64,000 bases of DNA from Pseudoscleropodium purum (GCA_963969395.1 OZ017795.1:5084001-5148000), one strand, 5' to 3'; shown: positions 1 through 13,946, counted from the stretch's first letter. The notes: generated by a model from the letters alone, not told the origin. A program made the numbers and translations.

Positions 1-1471
1 ATATAGACAATGCATTCCTAAAGGTTTATGCATTGTGTATATTTTCATTTTATTTTTCAAAAGATTGATTTTCTAGTTTTAAAATACTCTAAAGAAAAAT
101 CCCCAATCCCTAAGCAAATGCAATAGAGAATACAAGCATTTCTTGCAATCATCCAAATGTATTTAGAAATGTCTTTAAATGATAATTTTCAAATAGTGTG
201 CCAATAGTAAATAATGAATAAGGTAGAAGTACCAATTGTCAACCATGCCCACTATCAAACTTGTAGGGTGCGTTATTTTCAACCTTAGGCTAAAATTCAA
301 GCTTGGAATTTGTCTTTTTTGTCCTTTTCAAGGTTGGAACTAAAAGAATTATGATACATATCTTGAAGTAGTGAGCAAGAAAGTATGAAGTAGTGAGTAG
401 AAAAATAAATTTTCAATGATCAAAATTGAAAAACTCTAAACATTGGCTACTAGCGAAATGTATTTTTTTGGCTTCAAAAATTTACAGTAATTTCAATATT
501 GGGAATAAAAATTCAAAATTTTTGCTGACCTATATTTCCTACTTTCTACATGGGAAAAATTTCTACCTCATTCTATAGATGATTTGCTCCGAAATTGTTT
601 AAATGATCAACTACTAGTACTTCTACCTTATATTTGCTTGAAAGAACATGTTGAGAGACAAAATTAATGGAGTAAATTATTGACAAATCTAAAATTCAAG
701 GTTTGATTCTTTTAAGAATATCCATTACAGAAAATCTAGGCCGTTTGATTTTCGGTAGATGTATACATATAACAATTTTTTTAATATTTAAAAAAAAATT
801 TAAAAATTTAAAATTAAAAATTTAAAAAATATATAATAAATAATAATAATTTTTAATCAAAAATCCAACAAGGCACAAAATTTGACTTTTGTTGACATTT
901 TTTTGTGAGACAATTTTGATTGATATTTTTTTGTATTTACACAAAACAATGTTGTCAAACAGCTTAGTTGAGGCCTAAAATTTTCTATAATGAAGAGTCT
1001 TTGTTATTTGTTTCTATAATGAGCAATATGAACAAATGAAAGGTCTCATCTTTTTTCATCCATCCACCCACCCTACCCTATCTCTTTCAACAAGTACTCT
1101 TTTTCTTAGTTCATTGCCATGGAGGCTCTCACCTAAGTAAATTTATTGATAGGAAATAGTGGAAAATTTCAACATAGAAAACATGGAATCAATGATACAC
1201 AAACAAAATTTTCATGAAAATAAAATTAATTTAAAAAAAAATTGGGACATTTGACCAATCAAACTTCCATCTAACAAAGACAAGTCTAATTAGGCAGATT
1301 CCTCCAACCAAATCCTAATGGCATTATATAATATGAATGCAATTGTAGATAGGATTTGAAAACTTTGATTTAGAAACGATAGCCATTGTCCAAAGGACAA
1401 AGCAAATATAATAAAATAGTGAAATAAGGAAGTTCTTTTTAATTTGGCAATATCTTCTAAAGGTTAAGAAA
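1..1471. other. AT-rich intergenic DNA, no gene seen
   Basis: No reading frame of useful length, no recognisable protein similarity and no RNA gene. It is A/T-rich with short A and T runs, densest around 780-860. I see no clear terminal repeats here. Confidence 0.6.
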
Positions 1472-1475
1472 TTAA

Positions 1476-2397
1476 CCCCTAAAGTTCCAAGGGCATTTTT
1501 CTATCAAAAAACACTTAAAACTGCTATTTTTGCTGCGTTCACCCAAGAAAACAAAAAAAAATGATTTTTTTAGAATCTAATCATAGGATCTTGTACTTTA
1601 CTTGTCTAAGTTCATGTGGTAAAATATCATGAAGTTTGATTAGAAAGATTGGAAGATATTAGCATTCAAAGTTGAAAAAGAAATTTTTTTTGAACATTGA
1701 CTTGCAATTTTAGATGACTCTGACCACCAATTGTGGAATTTTTTGCACTACAGACTTTGAATTAAAAGATTGTAATGTTGAAGAATTGAGTTGAAAGTCT
1801 AGGAATTTAAAAAAAAAAACACACACTTTATTTTTATTCTTTAAAAAATTATTAAGTAGAAGTAGATCTAAGATTGAAAAAAAACTAAAATTGTTAATAG
1901 ATCCAAGATGGGATTGAAAGACAATAATCCCAATGGTGAGATTGTTCTAGCAAGAAAACACAACATTTTCAAAAAAAATTTGTGAAAAATTGTGAAAATT
2001 GCATTCATAAATGAATCCTACAAGTTATCTTTTCAAGAAGATTCCTAAATTACCCAAAAAACAAGATTATCCATAACTTTCTCATTATTAGTCCAAATAG
2101 GATGAATCAAAGCTTCACATGTAGACAAAAATATAACATTTCAAAAGAAAAAAAAATTAGAATTTATTTTGCCTTTTTGCAATTTTTTTTGTGTTGCCTG
2201 CCAAATCCAATTTCAAGCTTTTTGTGGTATAACTTTTGCTCCTGAGCACCAATTGAAAAAAATAAATTATATTCCCACATAGATAATCAGTTTTTCTATC
2301 TTATGGAAAAGTTTGAAAAAAAATTTCAAAATTTGAGGTCACAGGAACCTGCCTGAAATCTGATTTGTTCCCTTAGGGGACAATGGGACTTTAGGGG
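1476..2397. mobile_element. TTAA-flanked non-autonomous element (piggyBac-type MITE)
   Basis: The element starts CCCCTAAAGTTCCA just after TTAA (1472-1475). It ends with the reverse complement of CCCCTAAAGTCCCA just before TTAA (2398-2401). The outer 14 bp therefore form an inverted repeat with one mismatch, and both flanks carry the TTAA target duplication typical of piggyBac insertion. The interior is AT-rich and non-coding, so it would need a transposase in trans. Short chance inverted repeats next to TTAA are possible in such DNA, but the matching C-run termini make chance less likely. Confidence 0.6.
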
Positions 2398-2401
2398 TTA
2401 A

Positions 2402-5400
2402 TAAGAACCATTACCACAACACCAATATATCAAAAAATATTGTATTGACTATCTAATAATGTCAGAAATTATGTGACCGAAAGACCTCTGTAGCATTCCA
2501 GAGGAACAGCTATAGGAAATGCATGAAGTACCTGTATGGGGCGCAACAAAAAACAAAAATATGGTCTTCACTGCATTCACTAACCTAAAAGCCATAGTTG
2601 CTAAGATTCAAATTTTTATGTTAATCCTGCAAGAATTCCACATGCATTGTGGCATGCATCTATTGCCCATGGGACATGGAAACACTTGGTCACTAGAATC
2701 CCTCAATCTCAAATTCAAACATTTCCAGACAATTTTGCAATCATTGATGCTCTAGCTAGAATAATGTCATTCCAAGTGTACAAAGATACTGATGTAGTAG
2801 ACAGGGGTATGTACACACATTTATATAAAGTGTTGGTCCATATTGTGTACTAAGGTAGAGGGCTGTAAATGCGACCCGTTTTTTGGAAGTGTCCTTAAAA
2901 ATAGATTGGAAACTGACACTTAGTGGCTGTAGAATGGATACAATTTGTGTGCAAAAATTAAAATGCATGCAGTGAGAGTGGCTTTCAGTTTTAGAGTGAT
3001 TACTTTCAACTTCAAGAATGGGTAGGATTCTAAACAGAGCATGATCATTTTAGAAACAGTAGATTTTTTTTGGAAAAGAGCAAACAACAATAAATTGTTT
3101 TTTTTTTATTCCTCATTCATGATATGCAGACTAGTCCTAAACACTTTAATATGCTGGTCTTTATCAAGCTCCGTTAGGGTCGCCTTTACAAACAATGTTC
3201 TCTCTTTTAAGCATGCCATTCACTTGCTTCTTGGGACAAGTATGTTCTTTTTCAAACTGCTTGTGTCCAGATTTTGTTGAGTCTAGGATCTAGAATAGGC
3301 TACCTATGACAACTTTCTTAAAAAATTCTTCAGTAATTCACAAGTATTTCAAAAATTATGAGAATATTTTGCATTGTATTCTGCTTCTATTTTTCTTCTA
3401 CTGAAAATAAGGCAAAACATTTTTCAGTATGAACAACACACAAAAATGTCTCCACAGCTCTTAAAGGGTTGCTTTTATAGCCCACTACCATATATAAGTG
3501 ATGGACTCACTAGCCAAATCAAGTTTGCATGTCCATTTTCACCAACTAAAATCTTGTTCAAAGTCCATTGATAAAGATTCTTGATCATACATGTTAAAGC
3601 ATGTACACAAATATACATAAAATTGATGAGTGAGGATATGATGGACTAGTATATAAGTGATAGACTAACTAAGTAGCAAGCTAGAGCAAGTTTGCATTTC
3701 TATGGCTTGCTTTCATTTCAATGTTTAGTGGTTCAAGCATCCCAAGCATTTTTGATCATGTTCTCTAGCCACTAGTTTGTCAATATGTGTTTGATGATAA
3801 TAATATTGTGCCCCAGGGGATCCTATGCACATACATTAGATCTATGCATAGTGAGATGTTGGTTAGTTAGAATCCAAATTCTCCATCTATATATGAAACC
3901 TTTTAACAAGTTTATAGTCAATGTCTAGTGATGATAGAACAATTCAGATACATTAAGAATGGAATTTAGACACAAAAGATTATGTGCCCAATTTTCATTT
4001 TGGATTTCTTACATGCCTTACCTTTGCTAGATGATTTACTAGTTGGTTGTTATGTTACTTTTGTCGGATTCAATGCTTAATTAACTGATAGTAAGGTTGT
4101 AGTCAATGCTAGCTAAAATCCACTAATTGATCAAACCTTAAAACGACACTAACTTTTGTAATGAAGGCATCCTCACACGAAGGTTATTTCATTTCTTTTT
4201 AGCAATACACTCTTGACCTCACAAAGGACTTGCAACATTTCTTTTCTCTTGAAAACCAATTGGAGGCTAGAGGGGATTTGTACAAGGGATTTGTACAAAT
4301 TCTTTTGTCTCACAACTTCTATTGGCACTACATGTCTAGTTTATACTATAGGAAAAAAAAAGGGGAAAGGAATTGAAGAAGTCAAGTAGAAAATAAAGGA
4401 ATTGAAGGTGATGTATCTTTGACAAAATTAGTATGATGTTGTGGTGACATATGAGGTTGTCTTATGAGATTAGTTGTTCCATTGGCACTACTTCATTTGC
4501 ATGTTGTTTGTGTGCAAGTGGTGCTCTTGTGGTTTCAGAGATGGAATTAACCTCATGGCATGACAACATCTTGCAAGCACTCTTCATTAGCCTTGAGGTC
4601 AAATCATAGTCTCCATTCTTTGTGTTCTTTGTACTTCTATTTATGCTTCTTTCAAGGAGCGGATGGACCGACTAGCAACATGTGAGTTAATTACATATTA
4701 CATGTAGTCCTTGGTTGTAAATATTTGGTGCTCACTCTTCTAGTGCTCAATCTCATAAAACAATGGATTCTAATGATTTCAAAATCTTCTTTAATTGTTG
4801 TCCCTTCCTCCACAAGAGAGTCCATGAATAAGACTAATTTGGAGATAAAGATGGTGAATGTCAATGAAGGTGGCGCCATTCAAGGTCAAATTGCACCACC
4901 ATTTTCTTGCATTTTCTCTTTCTTTGACTCCTTCAATTCTTTGTGCATTTGCCAATTGGGGATTCATTTTGTGGTCATGTCATTTTTTCACGAGATCAAA
5001 TCTAGATAGCAATTAGTAAGTAATTGAAGTAGAGAGATAGATCATTTTAAATGGTTTGGTTGTAAAAACAAGCATTGAGGATGATGGCAAGCTGGAATAT
5101 TTTGACATTGCCATGAGAGCCAACAATCTAGAAGTTCAAATTTTTACAATAGATCATCCGGCAAGTGATCCATCACCAAATTCTTGTACAAACACTACCA
5201 TATTGAAAATGTCATTAACCACTAAAGGACATTTTTGATATTCAGTAAGTTTTCATTTTTACATTGTATTTGAGAACAAAGTGATTATTACAATAATGCA
5301 AACAAAATACTAACATGATGTTTCTTTCTAAACTAAAATAATAAATATATATGAATAATTACATGGAAAAAACAATTCTCTTTGAAGTACAACATTAGGA

Positions 5401-5738
5401 TGTCTTTTAAAAACACCTTAGGTAGATGTTTTTGAAATTGCGTCCCAATGATTGTTTTTAATGATTTTTTCCTAGCATTATTCACATTGTTTCAATACAA
5501 ATATGTACACCATCAAATGCTTGAAAGTCAAACAAGTCGTAATGAAACATTTATGTAAGCATCTCAATGTGAAACAATAATATTTAAGCTATTTAGAAAA
5601 CCAATCAAAGAATACTATTACCCCATATTAACCAATGTTTGAATATTGAATGAGGTTGAGGTTGAATTTGTAAGTTTCAACTTTCAAGATATGAAAATTA
5701 TGTCAATAATGGAATTAAATTGGTTTTTGTTGATTGCA
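2402..5738. other. Intergenic DNA without a recognisable gene
   Basis: Several short open frames occur (for example 2519-2853, 3041-3280, 4725-5009, 5056-5238). None matches a family I recognise, and their composition is like that of the surrounding DNA. They may be scraps of old transposons. No RNA genes or clear repeats were seen. Confidence 0.5.
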
Positions 5739-5750
5739 TGGTATTAGAAC
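5739..5750 (+). other. Possible primer-binding site of the copia relic
   Basis: TGGTATTAGAAC resembles TGGTATCAGAGC, the primer-binding site complementary to initiator tRNA-Met used by many plant Ty1/copia elements. It lies about 0.8 kb upstream of the gag-type zinc knuckle, a sensible place for it. If correct, a 5' LTR ended just before it. No second LTR copy was found, so this is weak. Confidence 0.3.
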
Positions 5751-6299
5751 GTAGGTGCAGCCCAAAACTATTAAAGGATGAAATCCATCTACTTTATATT
5801 TAGGATTTCATGTGATGTTTGATCAATACAGTATTAATTTTGTGTCTTTTGTCAAAGTAGTTCAATTTTTTATTGTAATTAGAGAGTGTTTTGAGTAGAC
5901 TCATGAGTAGAAGAAAGAATGTGTTACACACATTAAGGTTTGTAGATTACTACAGGATTGTAATACAACTATACATCACATATACTTCTAAGTAAAGGTG
6001 AGCTTGTATTGAATTTGCATTGTGCTTAAGCTTTGGTACTAGAATTTATTTCCATCTTTTAGATTTTGGGCTTTGAGTACTAATTTGTACCTTTTCATGT
6101 TCCCTTAGCATTAATTTCTTTTAGAAATTTTTGATAAATGACTTCTATTACTTCTTTCTACAATGCATTTCTGCAAATTCCTGTCAAATCTCCTTCATTT
6201 CAATGAAATTTAGTTTCTTTGAACTATTTAAAACTTGTAGTTTTTTCTACATATTCCTCATTCCATAAATCTTTTCACTTGTTTGCAAATCATTTTTCT

Positions 6300-9200
6300 G
6301 TTTTCATCATGTAGACATGTACAGGTGGATCAGACCCATAAGTAAGAGTGTAGTTAAAAAAAGAGTAGCTAAAAAAAGTGATTGCTTAGCTTGATTCTTT
6401 TCATTGGCAAGGCAATATTACTATTGAAGTTGACCAAACCTCTTTTACTTGTTCAACTTCTATTTTGCAAAATCACACATTCTCTAAGAAGGAATGGTAT
6501 CAGAAAGACTTGAGTTACATTTGAGACCTTAAAGTGCATACTAAGTGTTATAACTGTCATAAACTAGGACATTGGTCAGTGGATTGCCCAAAGCCAAAGA
6601 AAAAATATACACATGGTAAAGATTTTTAGAAAATCAATGGTGGACTTGGCAAGGCGAATCTTGTTGAGAGTTTATGTATTGCTAATAGTTTCAATGATGA
6701 TTCCAAATCCATTTCAAATAAGGATTTTTCTTTTGTCGTTACATCAACCTTATTTAGTTATGATCTTGTAGCCAAATCTTCTATTGATATATGGTTTATT
6801 GATAGCAGAGCAAATAAACATATGATAGACAGAGTTGAATGGTTTTCCAACTTTTGATCCATTCCTAAAAGAATTCATATTGTGTAGGTTGTTGATGACA
6901 CCAATCTCTTGGTTTGAGGTAAAGAAGATATTCAAATTTGATGTCTAGTTGATGGTAAATATCATAGGGGACTTACGCAAGATGTCCTGTTTGTCCCAAA
7001 ATTGAAATGTTATTGGAGAGCTCTATTAAACTTGTATATGAAAGAAATCTATCTTTCATTATTTTTCTAAGTTGATGTGAGTTTTCTATTCTCTTAGGTT
7101 GGAAAATTTTAGAAGGTACTTGTCTGCAAAATTTATATTAGCTCTCTATACTGGTGATATTTCCAAAATAAGTAGTGACATTTGACCTTTATGACTACTA
7201 ATCTTTTGTCAAGTTCTACAAATGAAGTGTGTTTTCAAATGTGATTGTATTGAATTTATCACTAGTTGAATCAACCCTTGTTGTAAGCTCTTCCAAGGTT
7301 TATGACAATCTCATTTTCTAGCATGAACAAATGGATCACGTGAATATTGCTTTTATTCATTAGATAAGCACCAACAATAGCTTTTGCAATTTTAAGCTGG
7401 AGAAGCAAGTTCAACTTCAACACCTTTGTGAAAGATGTATGCTTGGTAAGCAATACAAATCTATTTATAGATATGATCCCAATAAGTAAAAATTTGTTAC
7501 ACCTAGTCAATTGATTTATGGAGACATTTCTAGAAAGCAAACCAGCAATCCGTCATTTAAAGGCTCCATGTATTATATACTATACAAGGATGATGCTACT
7601 ACATATTGATTTGTTCATAGTTTTACAACTCGCTTGAATTTTTTTTTTTTTAAATAGCTTTACAACTCGCTTGAAAAAATTTGACACTTTTCCATTCTTC
7701 AAGCGAGTTGTAAAGCTAGTTTAAAAAAATAAGGTCATGGTGTTATTACAATTGGAATGGATCAAGGCAAGGAATTTGCAAATGCTACTTTTGATAAATA
7801 CCTTGAAAACATGATTATTTTTAGTCAAACTAGTACAATTTATACTCCATATCAGAATGGCTACATTGAACATGATAATTCCATTGTGATGGAGATGGCA
7901 TGCACTCTTATTTACGCCAAGGATTACGAAAGAAATTGTAGGTTGAAGTTGTAAGCACAACCACATACCCGTTGAACCAAACAATTAACCATTAGCTTAG
8001 CAACATTATTGCTTGTGAAAAGCAATTTGAGGAAAAACCTTTAGATCAATATTTAAGGTTTTTTGGCTCTTTGGCATGGTTTTTTTTAACAAAGTAGTAT
8101 GAACAAAATTGGACCCTAAAAGTATTACAACATTTTTATCGGATATTCATCTATAAGTCAAGCACATTGTTTCTAGAAACCTGTGACTAACAAGACAATT
8201 GAAAGTGTTGACTACAATATTGATAATAAATCTGGTAAATATATTTTACATTGCCTAGGTTTTCTTTTCAACCTTGGTCTTGAATCATATGCTACTATCT
8301 CAATTGATTCATTCAAATAAGTGATTGATCATGCTATTTCACCTCAACTTCAAGACTATTGATGTTATTAGTGATAAATTTAATTGAACAACATTTGGGA
8401 GTTTGTCACAAATTTACCCTTTGAACAATGTTTATATATGTATGGAATCAATAGCACTTGTTATTGATCTTCCCAATTACTCATCACCAACAATGGGAGT
8501 TTCGTCAATCTAAGATGTTTTTTTGGTTCATTCTTCAATAGTAGAATTTGATGATGCAAATGACAAAACTAATGAACCAAGATTTTGATCCATCCAAGAA
8601 CTATTGAATAGTACACCACATCTTTTGGATCATCCTAACTATCTTAAGTTATTAGAAGAATCAGAACCACCTAATTTATAATATATTGATCCAATGTATT
8701 AAGATGTTTGTTTTTCAAATGCCCTAATAGTGAGCTAGTGGAAGAAGCAATTCAAATCCCTCAAACTTATCATGAGGCAATTTCTTTTGTCAACTCAACA
8801 TAAGTATAAAAAATCCGTATTTTAGATGATAAGCCTTGATGTTTTTTGATGGATTGTACTGGATGTTCAATGTAACAAAATCATGTTTTTTATTAGCAAA
8901 AATGTTCAATATAACATCAATTTTGACATAAAAATATGGATTTGTTGCATTGAATATTCACTAAAATCTTTCAAAAAAGATTAGAACTCTTCATCTAAAA
9001 CATAGGCTTCTTGTAGTGCATTCTTGGTAAGAAGTGATGGATTATAAATATGCCTTCTTTAATTGAAAATCTAACTTGGGATATAGTGCAAAAACCTCTA
9101 AGATTGCAAACCTATTTAGAACAAGTAGATCTACAAGGTTAAATACAAATCTAATAATGATGTAGATTAGTTCAAAGCTAGACTAGTGGCTAAAGTTTTT

Positions 9201-9490
9201 ATGCAAAAACATGGAGTCAATTAAAAAAAATTTATTCACCTATCATTTGTTATGATTCCATTCAAGCTATATTTGCAACTACTACTACACAAAGGATACA
9301 TCTTCAACAATTTGATAATGAAATTGCTTTTCTTAATGGTGATCTCATAGAGGAGATTTATATGATGCAATCCCAAAGTTACGTTGATCCAAAGAAGCTT
9401 AAACATTATTGTTGACTTAAGAAGAGTATATATGGATTACAACTATTGGCCAGCCATACAATGGAACTTACAAATATCCATTAGAAGGAG
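6300..9490 (+). pseudogene. Degenerate Ty1/copia gag-pol polyprotein
   Basis: Pieces of a copia polyprotein appear in the right order, broken by many stops and frameshifts. A CCHC zinc knuckle (CYNCHKLGHWSVDC) lies at 6546-6587. The protease region reads WFIDSRANKHM near 6792-6827, where the catalytic DSG has become DSR (6801-6809). The GAG-pre-integrase zinc motif (HEQMDH...CERC) lies at about 7320-7450. The integrase core includes YYILYKDDATTY (about 7570-7610), then DQGKEF and TPYQNGYIEH at 7757-7880. Reverse transcriptase starts near TWDIV (about 9070) and runs through AFLNGDLIEEIYM (about 9330) to KKSIYGL (about 9440). The RT catalytic block and RNase H beyond this are missing. The element is dead and old. 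In life it would have copied itself through an RNA intermediate. Confidence 0.9.
7655..7718. repeat. Perfect 21-bp inverted repeat inside the dead integrase
   Basis: The 21 bp at 7655-7675 (core TTTACAACTCGCTTG) is repeated exactly in reverse at 7698-7718, with a 22-bp spacer. Flanking T-runs and A-runs extend the pairing apart from one extra base. A direct partial copy of the same word lies just upstream at 7622-7638. It interrupts the integrase between its first and second catalytic parts, so it arose after or with the loss of function. Confidence 0.85.
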
Positions 9491-9559
9491 CTTGGATTTT
9501 TTTGGATTTTTTTGTGTTTAAGTTGATGGATTTTTCTAAACATCTAATATAACAAGCTA

Positions 9560-9839
9560 TGTTTTTATATCAACAATTACGTCCACCATAACATGAAAAT
9601 GGTGTTGTTTACAATATTCTTATTCCTAGAGTACAATTTAGTGGCTAGTCCATTAAATAATGCTATGGACGCACGAAATGTTGTTCCAATCTTGCCTAAT
9701 ATTCTAGGGGTATTTTCCAACAATTTTTCAAGTTTGACCACAATTTGTCATGCTCATGATCTAGTGCTAGACCAATGCAAATATATAATATAAATATATT
9801 TATATAATAGTACACAATTCCTTAATTATTGGTGATTTG
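9560..9839. other. Non-coding DNA downstream of the copia relic
   Basis: No domain is recognisable after the reverse transcriptase fragment. A 66-codon frame at 9593-9793 has no similarity I can name. No 3' LTR was identified. Confidence 0.4.
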
Positions 9840-12800
9840 TGTTACCAAGACAATTTGTCTAATCACTAATTAACTAACCTCATTACTAGTTAGATGAGTA
9901 TCAAAGTAGTCCAATCCTACAACAATTTGTCTCTATGTAATGCATTTGAAATGAGTGTATTATGCAATTCTCCAAGTTTAGTTTTAGTTGCACAATTGCA
10001 ACAAGTGGTTAAAATGCACTTTTCTCTCAACCAGCAAGCATACCCATACCCCAAGGTCACACTCAAACCCAACTATTTGTTCAAGACTATGATCCACTTC
10101 AACATTTCTTCCACCCCAATAACCAACAATTGATAATCATTTTCTTTCCAACAGTATATGGCCCAAATCCCACAATCCAATGCACAAGAATCCAATCAAC
10201 ACCAAAGAATACTTCAACTCTTCAAATATACAAGAACACAACATAATTGAATCATCCACAAACCCATTCACTAAACCATGACAATTTGTCTAAGACTAGT
10301 TGTCTTTCTCAGTCTTCTAAAGCCAATAGTTTGATAAGCACAAATTTCACCACAATTAGCCTTTCATAGCAACATAATTCACAATTACAAACAAGTGCAT
10401 TACAATGACAATTAGTCTAAACAATTTCTTTAATTTAATCCTAATTTCATACAAAATCTCAGCCATCAACAACCAAGGTCCAATCATAAACAATTTATAT
10501 GTTCCAGTCCTATTGAATTAAATTGAAACTAACATGACAATTTGTCAATTGTCTAATTTCTTTTCCTTCTAAGAGCTAGACAACTTGTACAATACAACAA
10601 TCAGTACTTATAACTTGTTGACAATTTGTTTTGCCTATCCCGGACTTACAACATCATTGATCAACATGCAATTTCCAATAATTGGACTCCAAACAACTTC
10701 AACATATAATTTATTTGTTATATCAACTATAAAAGATCCTAGTTGTACTTATCTATAACTAAATCTTAATCAAGGCAATTTGTCATCAAGAAACTTACTC
10801 AATTAGGATACGCTCCATCAATTGTCTCAACTTGTACTATTCTTTATCTGCTTTGCTACAACCTCCTCTTCCTTAACAACCAATCAAGTTCGTCTTCAAG
10901 TCTCCACTCTAGCAGACCAATTGTTTTGAATTTCAAAACTTAAGTATGACTTACTAGCGGATTATTGAGAATGAGAATACAAAACTCAATTTAAACAATA
11001 GCACAAATGATCACACATTTAACACAACCTACCTAACAATTAGTCAATCAATTAGCAAATGCTATTTATACAATCAAAGCATACAACCGCTGTTGGATCA
11101 CAAATATACACAGACAATTCGTCACAACCATTCACTAGTATATATATACACACAGTAACCAAATCCAAACTTCACTCAATAAATGGTTACAAATATCAAA
11201 TGCATGAATCCAATCACTCAATCAATTTACAAATGTAAAATAATTTGTTACACACAAGAAATTCAACAATTTTAGACTAGCTATCCAATCCCTTGATCAC
11301 AACAATACATAATAATACACAACAACACAACAACAAAGAACAACTTCACAATTTGTCTACAAACACACAAACAATAGAATCTAATCACTGGATCTACAAT
11401 CTCATACAAATGAGTGATCAAACACACTCACACCACACTCAACAATTCCACACAACAGATCCAATTACTGGATCAAAACATTAACCAACAACACTGCTAT
11501 GCTCCAACAATTTGTTCAAAAGACAATTTGTATTACATATGTTGAAGGAATTCACAATTTACAAATAGACTCAATAAAAAAAACACGAGAGAGTGACAAT
11601 AGCTGAGGAGTGAGTGAGAGAGAGAGTTGACAAATCATCTAATTATATGCTGCTGGGAAACCATACAACTTCCTGATATCAACTAATGCTAAGACAATTT
11701 GTCACCCTTTCCATCTAGCTAGTTTGTAGCCTTTGAAATTGTTAATCTTATTGTCTTTATCATCCATTCCTATTCATTTCTTAAAGTCTAATAGTATTCA
11801 TCTGCCTTTTTAACTGTAATAGACAATTAGTCAAAAATTCAAAAATTCAAACACTCACACTTATTGAAATAGTTGGACAAAATATTTCAATAACTATTTG
11901 CCTTCCATTGTGTAACTGAACTTTGTAATTCCACAATCAGACAATTGGACAATTAATTGCAATTTGAACCACACACACAATTTAACAATTGACCACAACT
12001 ATAACCGTTGGACTATTAGACTAATTAATTCAAAAAGTTACAATTGTTGGCTACTAATTCCCAATATATTCACTATCTAATTGCCATCTCAATTAATAGA
12101 TCTTAACATTGGTAACCGCATCCAACTAATTTGATTATGAGACATAAAACTCAACATGAATAAACCAATCACTAGTGAAATTTAATGCTTGTAAAACTTC
12201 AAAGGTTATTTGTCTTCTATAGCTCTCTTGACTATCTATTTGACCTTAATTTATAATTAAGCAAATTCAATCTTGTCTCGGCTCACAAACTCATTTGTCT
12301 AATTGACTTAAGATCCAATCATTGGGCATTGGCATAATGGACAATTTGATATACTTACATAGCCACTTTTCTACTTAAAAATGAATAAGAAAATTTGACT
12401 TGCATTCAACCTTTGGTTATTAAATAAATATAAAAAAATGAACAAAAGCCAACCACTAGCTCAATGAACCATTTAATTCTCTTTCAAATACTTAGCTCTA
12501 CACAAAGAATTAGACAAATTGACAAGCTTCGAAGCTCACTACTATTGGACTAATGCAAAAGAAAAGATAATAGCTAGACAATTGCAATCATTGGCAATTG
12601 TTCAAAACAAAAAATCAAAAGCCAATCATTGGCAAAAAGAAATTACATACATAAAAATTAGACAAATAGACAATTGTATTAATCTTGAAGGAATGCACAA
12701 GTACAATTGACATAGGTGAGCAATCACTACAAACGTTGAGAAAGTTAATTAAGTCCTAGTTAATTAGTTGTATACTTTCTTGGCTGTAACTAACTCATAG

Positions 12801-12910
12801 TTATTGGCATGTCTATTTGTCTAATTGCATTTGTTGCTGAGTTAATCCTAACTTTTCATCCGGTTGTCCAATGGTCCTTTCCATATAAGTATGTCTATTT
12901 GACTTGGTTC
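9840..12910. repeat. 3 kb stretch with a recurrent GACAATTTGTC word
   Basis: The near-palindrome GACAATTTGTC and close variants (GACAATTAGTC, GACAATTCGTC, AACAATTTGTC) recur about 20 times, for example near 9850, 9920, 10280, 10405, 10535, 10620, 10770, 11035, 11115, 11520, 11693 and 11822. A second short word related to CCAATCACTGG recurs as well (near 11380, 11460, 12160, 12320, 12620). Spacing is irregular, so it is not a simple tandem satellite. There is no coding sequence. It could be a very old decayed array or the inside of an unknown element. Confidence 0.6.
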
Positions 12911-13639
12911 TCATTCTAATTAGCTTTGAAAGCTACCTTAATTAGTCCATTAATCTTTTACTTTCAAAAACTTAAAAAACTTAACCCAAAAAGTATGTCT
13001 ATATTAAACCACTGAAATTAAGTGCCAAGTTGGTAACAAATCTTTGAAATCCTCTTGAAGTTTCTTGTCAATATCATTGCAGCACCAACAATGCACCAAA
13101 TGAGCACTTGAGCGGGGTGTTGATAGAATTGTTGCTAATCTTGCATCAATACAGCTCCTTGTCACTAGAAGCAAAGGCATTGCTCTTAGTTAGTGGTGGG
13201 CTTGAAATTTTTTCCAATAATATGACCTTTCACCAATGGCAAGTACAAGGAGGTTTGGTTTATACTTTATATGATAAGCTCACTACTTTGGGGCAATCCC
13301 ACTATTTATTGTTGTTCAATCACTATAGTATGTGGTGAGAAGTAACATCATTTTATGAGTGTGTTTATTTGGAATGAAATTGCTACTCTTTGACATAGCT
13401 TGCTCTAGATTATTAAAATCACTAGAAGAAAAACATGTTCAGCACAACCGACTACTATGCAATTAGTGTCCAACTATACAACTCATACAATTGTAATTCT
13501 CTCTATTAGCACCAAATCTAATGTAATTGTTTTATGTTGTTGTTTTACAATATTAATACATTGTTTTAGTTGCAAAGTAATCATTCTATAGTTGCAAAAA
13601 ACAACTAGAAAACAACTAGGAAAAGTTTGCAACTCTAAA

Positions 13640-13725
13640 ATAACCATAGTTGTTTTCTAGTTGTTTTCTAGTTGCACACTAGTTGTTTCCTAGTTGTTTT
13701 TTAGGTGTTTTTTAATTGCTTTCAA
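13640..13725. repeat. Short tandem TAGTTGTTTTC repeats in the CACTA element
   Basis: Four to five imperfect copies of an 11-bp unit TAGTTGTTTTC lie head to tail, preceded by inverted versions (GAAAACAACTA) near 13600. They fit subterminal binding-site clusters of CACTA elements, although they sit towards the left of the interior. Confidence 0.75.
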
Positions 13726-13946
13726 AGTTCCTTCCCATTTCTCTTATATCAATTGTCCTATATCAACTGTAAAGAGAACATTAGATTGGACATATAAGAG
13801 TTGTAAGTTGAAGTCTTACACGATGAATTTTTTTGATAGAATTCTAAGATTTCTACAATTTGTAGAAATAATTTTTTTTTAAATTCAAGAAATTTTTAAA
13901 TCTATAAAATTGAATTTCTGAAATCTAGAAAGAAGATACATTTGAA

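Noticed and set aside
2519..2968. Overlapping short frames on both strands
   Set aside because: No domain and mutually overlapping; probably chance or transposon scraps.
13150..13170. CACTAGAAGCAAAG as a possible left end for the CACTA copy ending at 16350
   Set aside because: It has a mismatch in the inverted repeat, and its flank (TGT) does not match the ATT after 16350.
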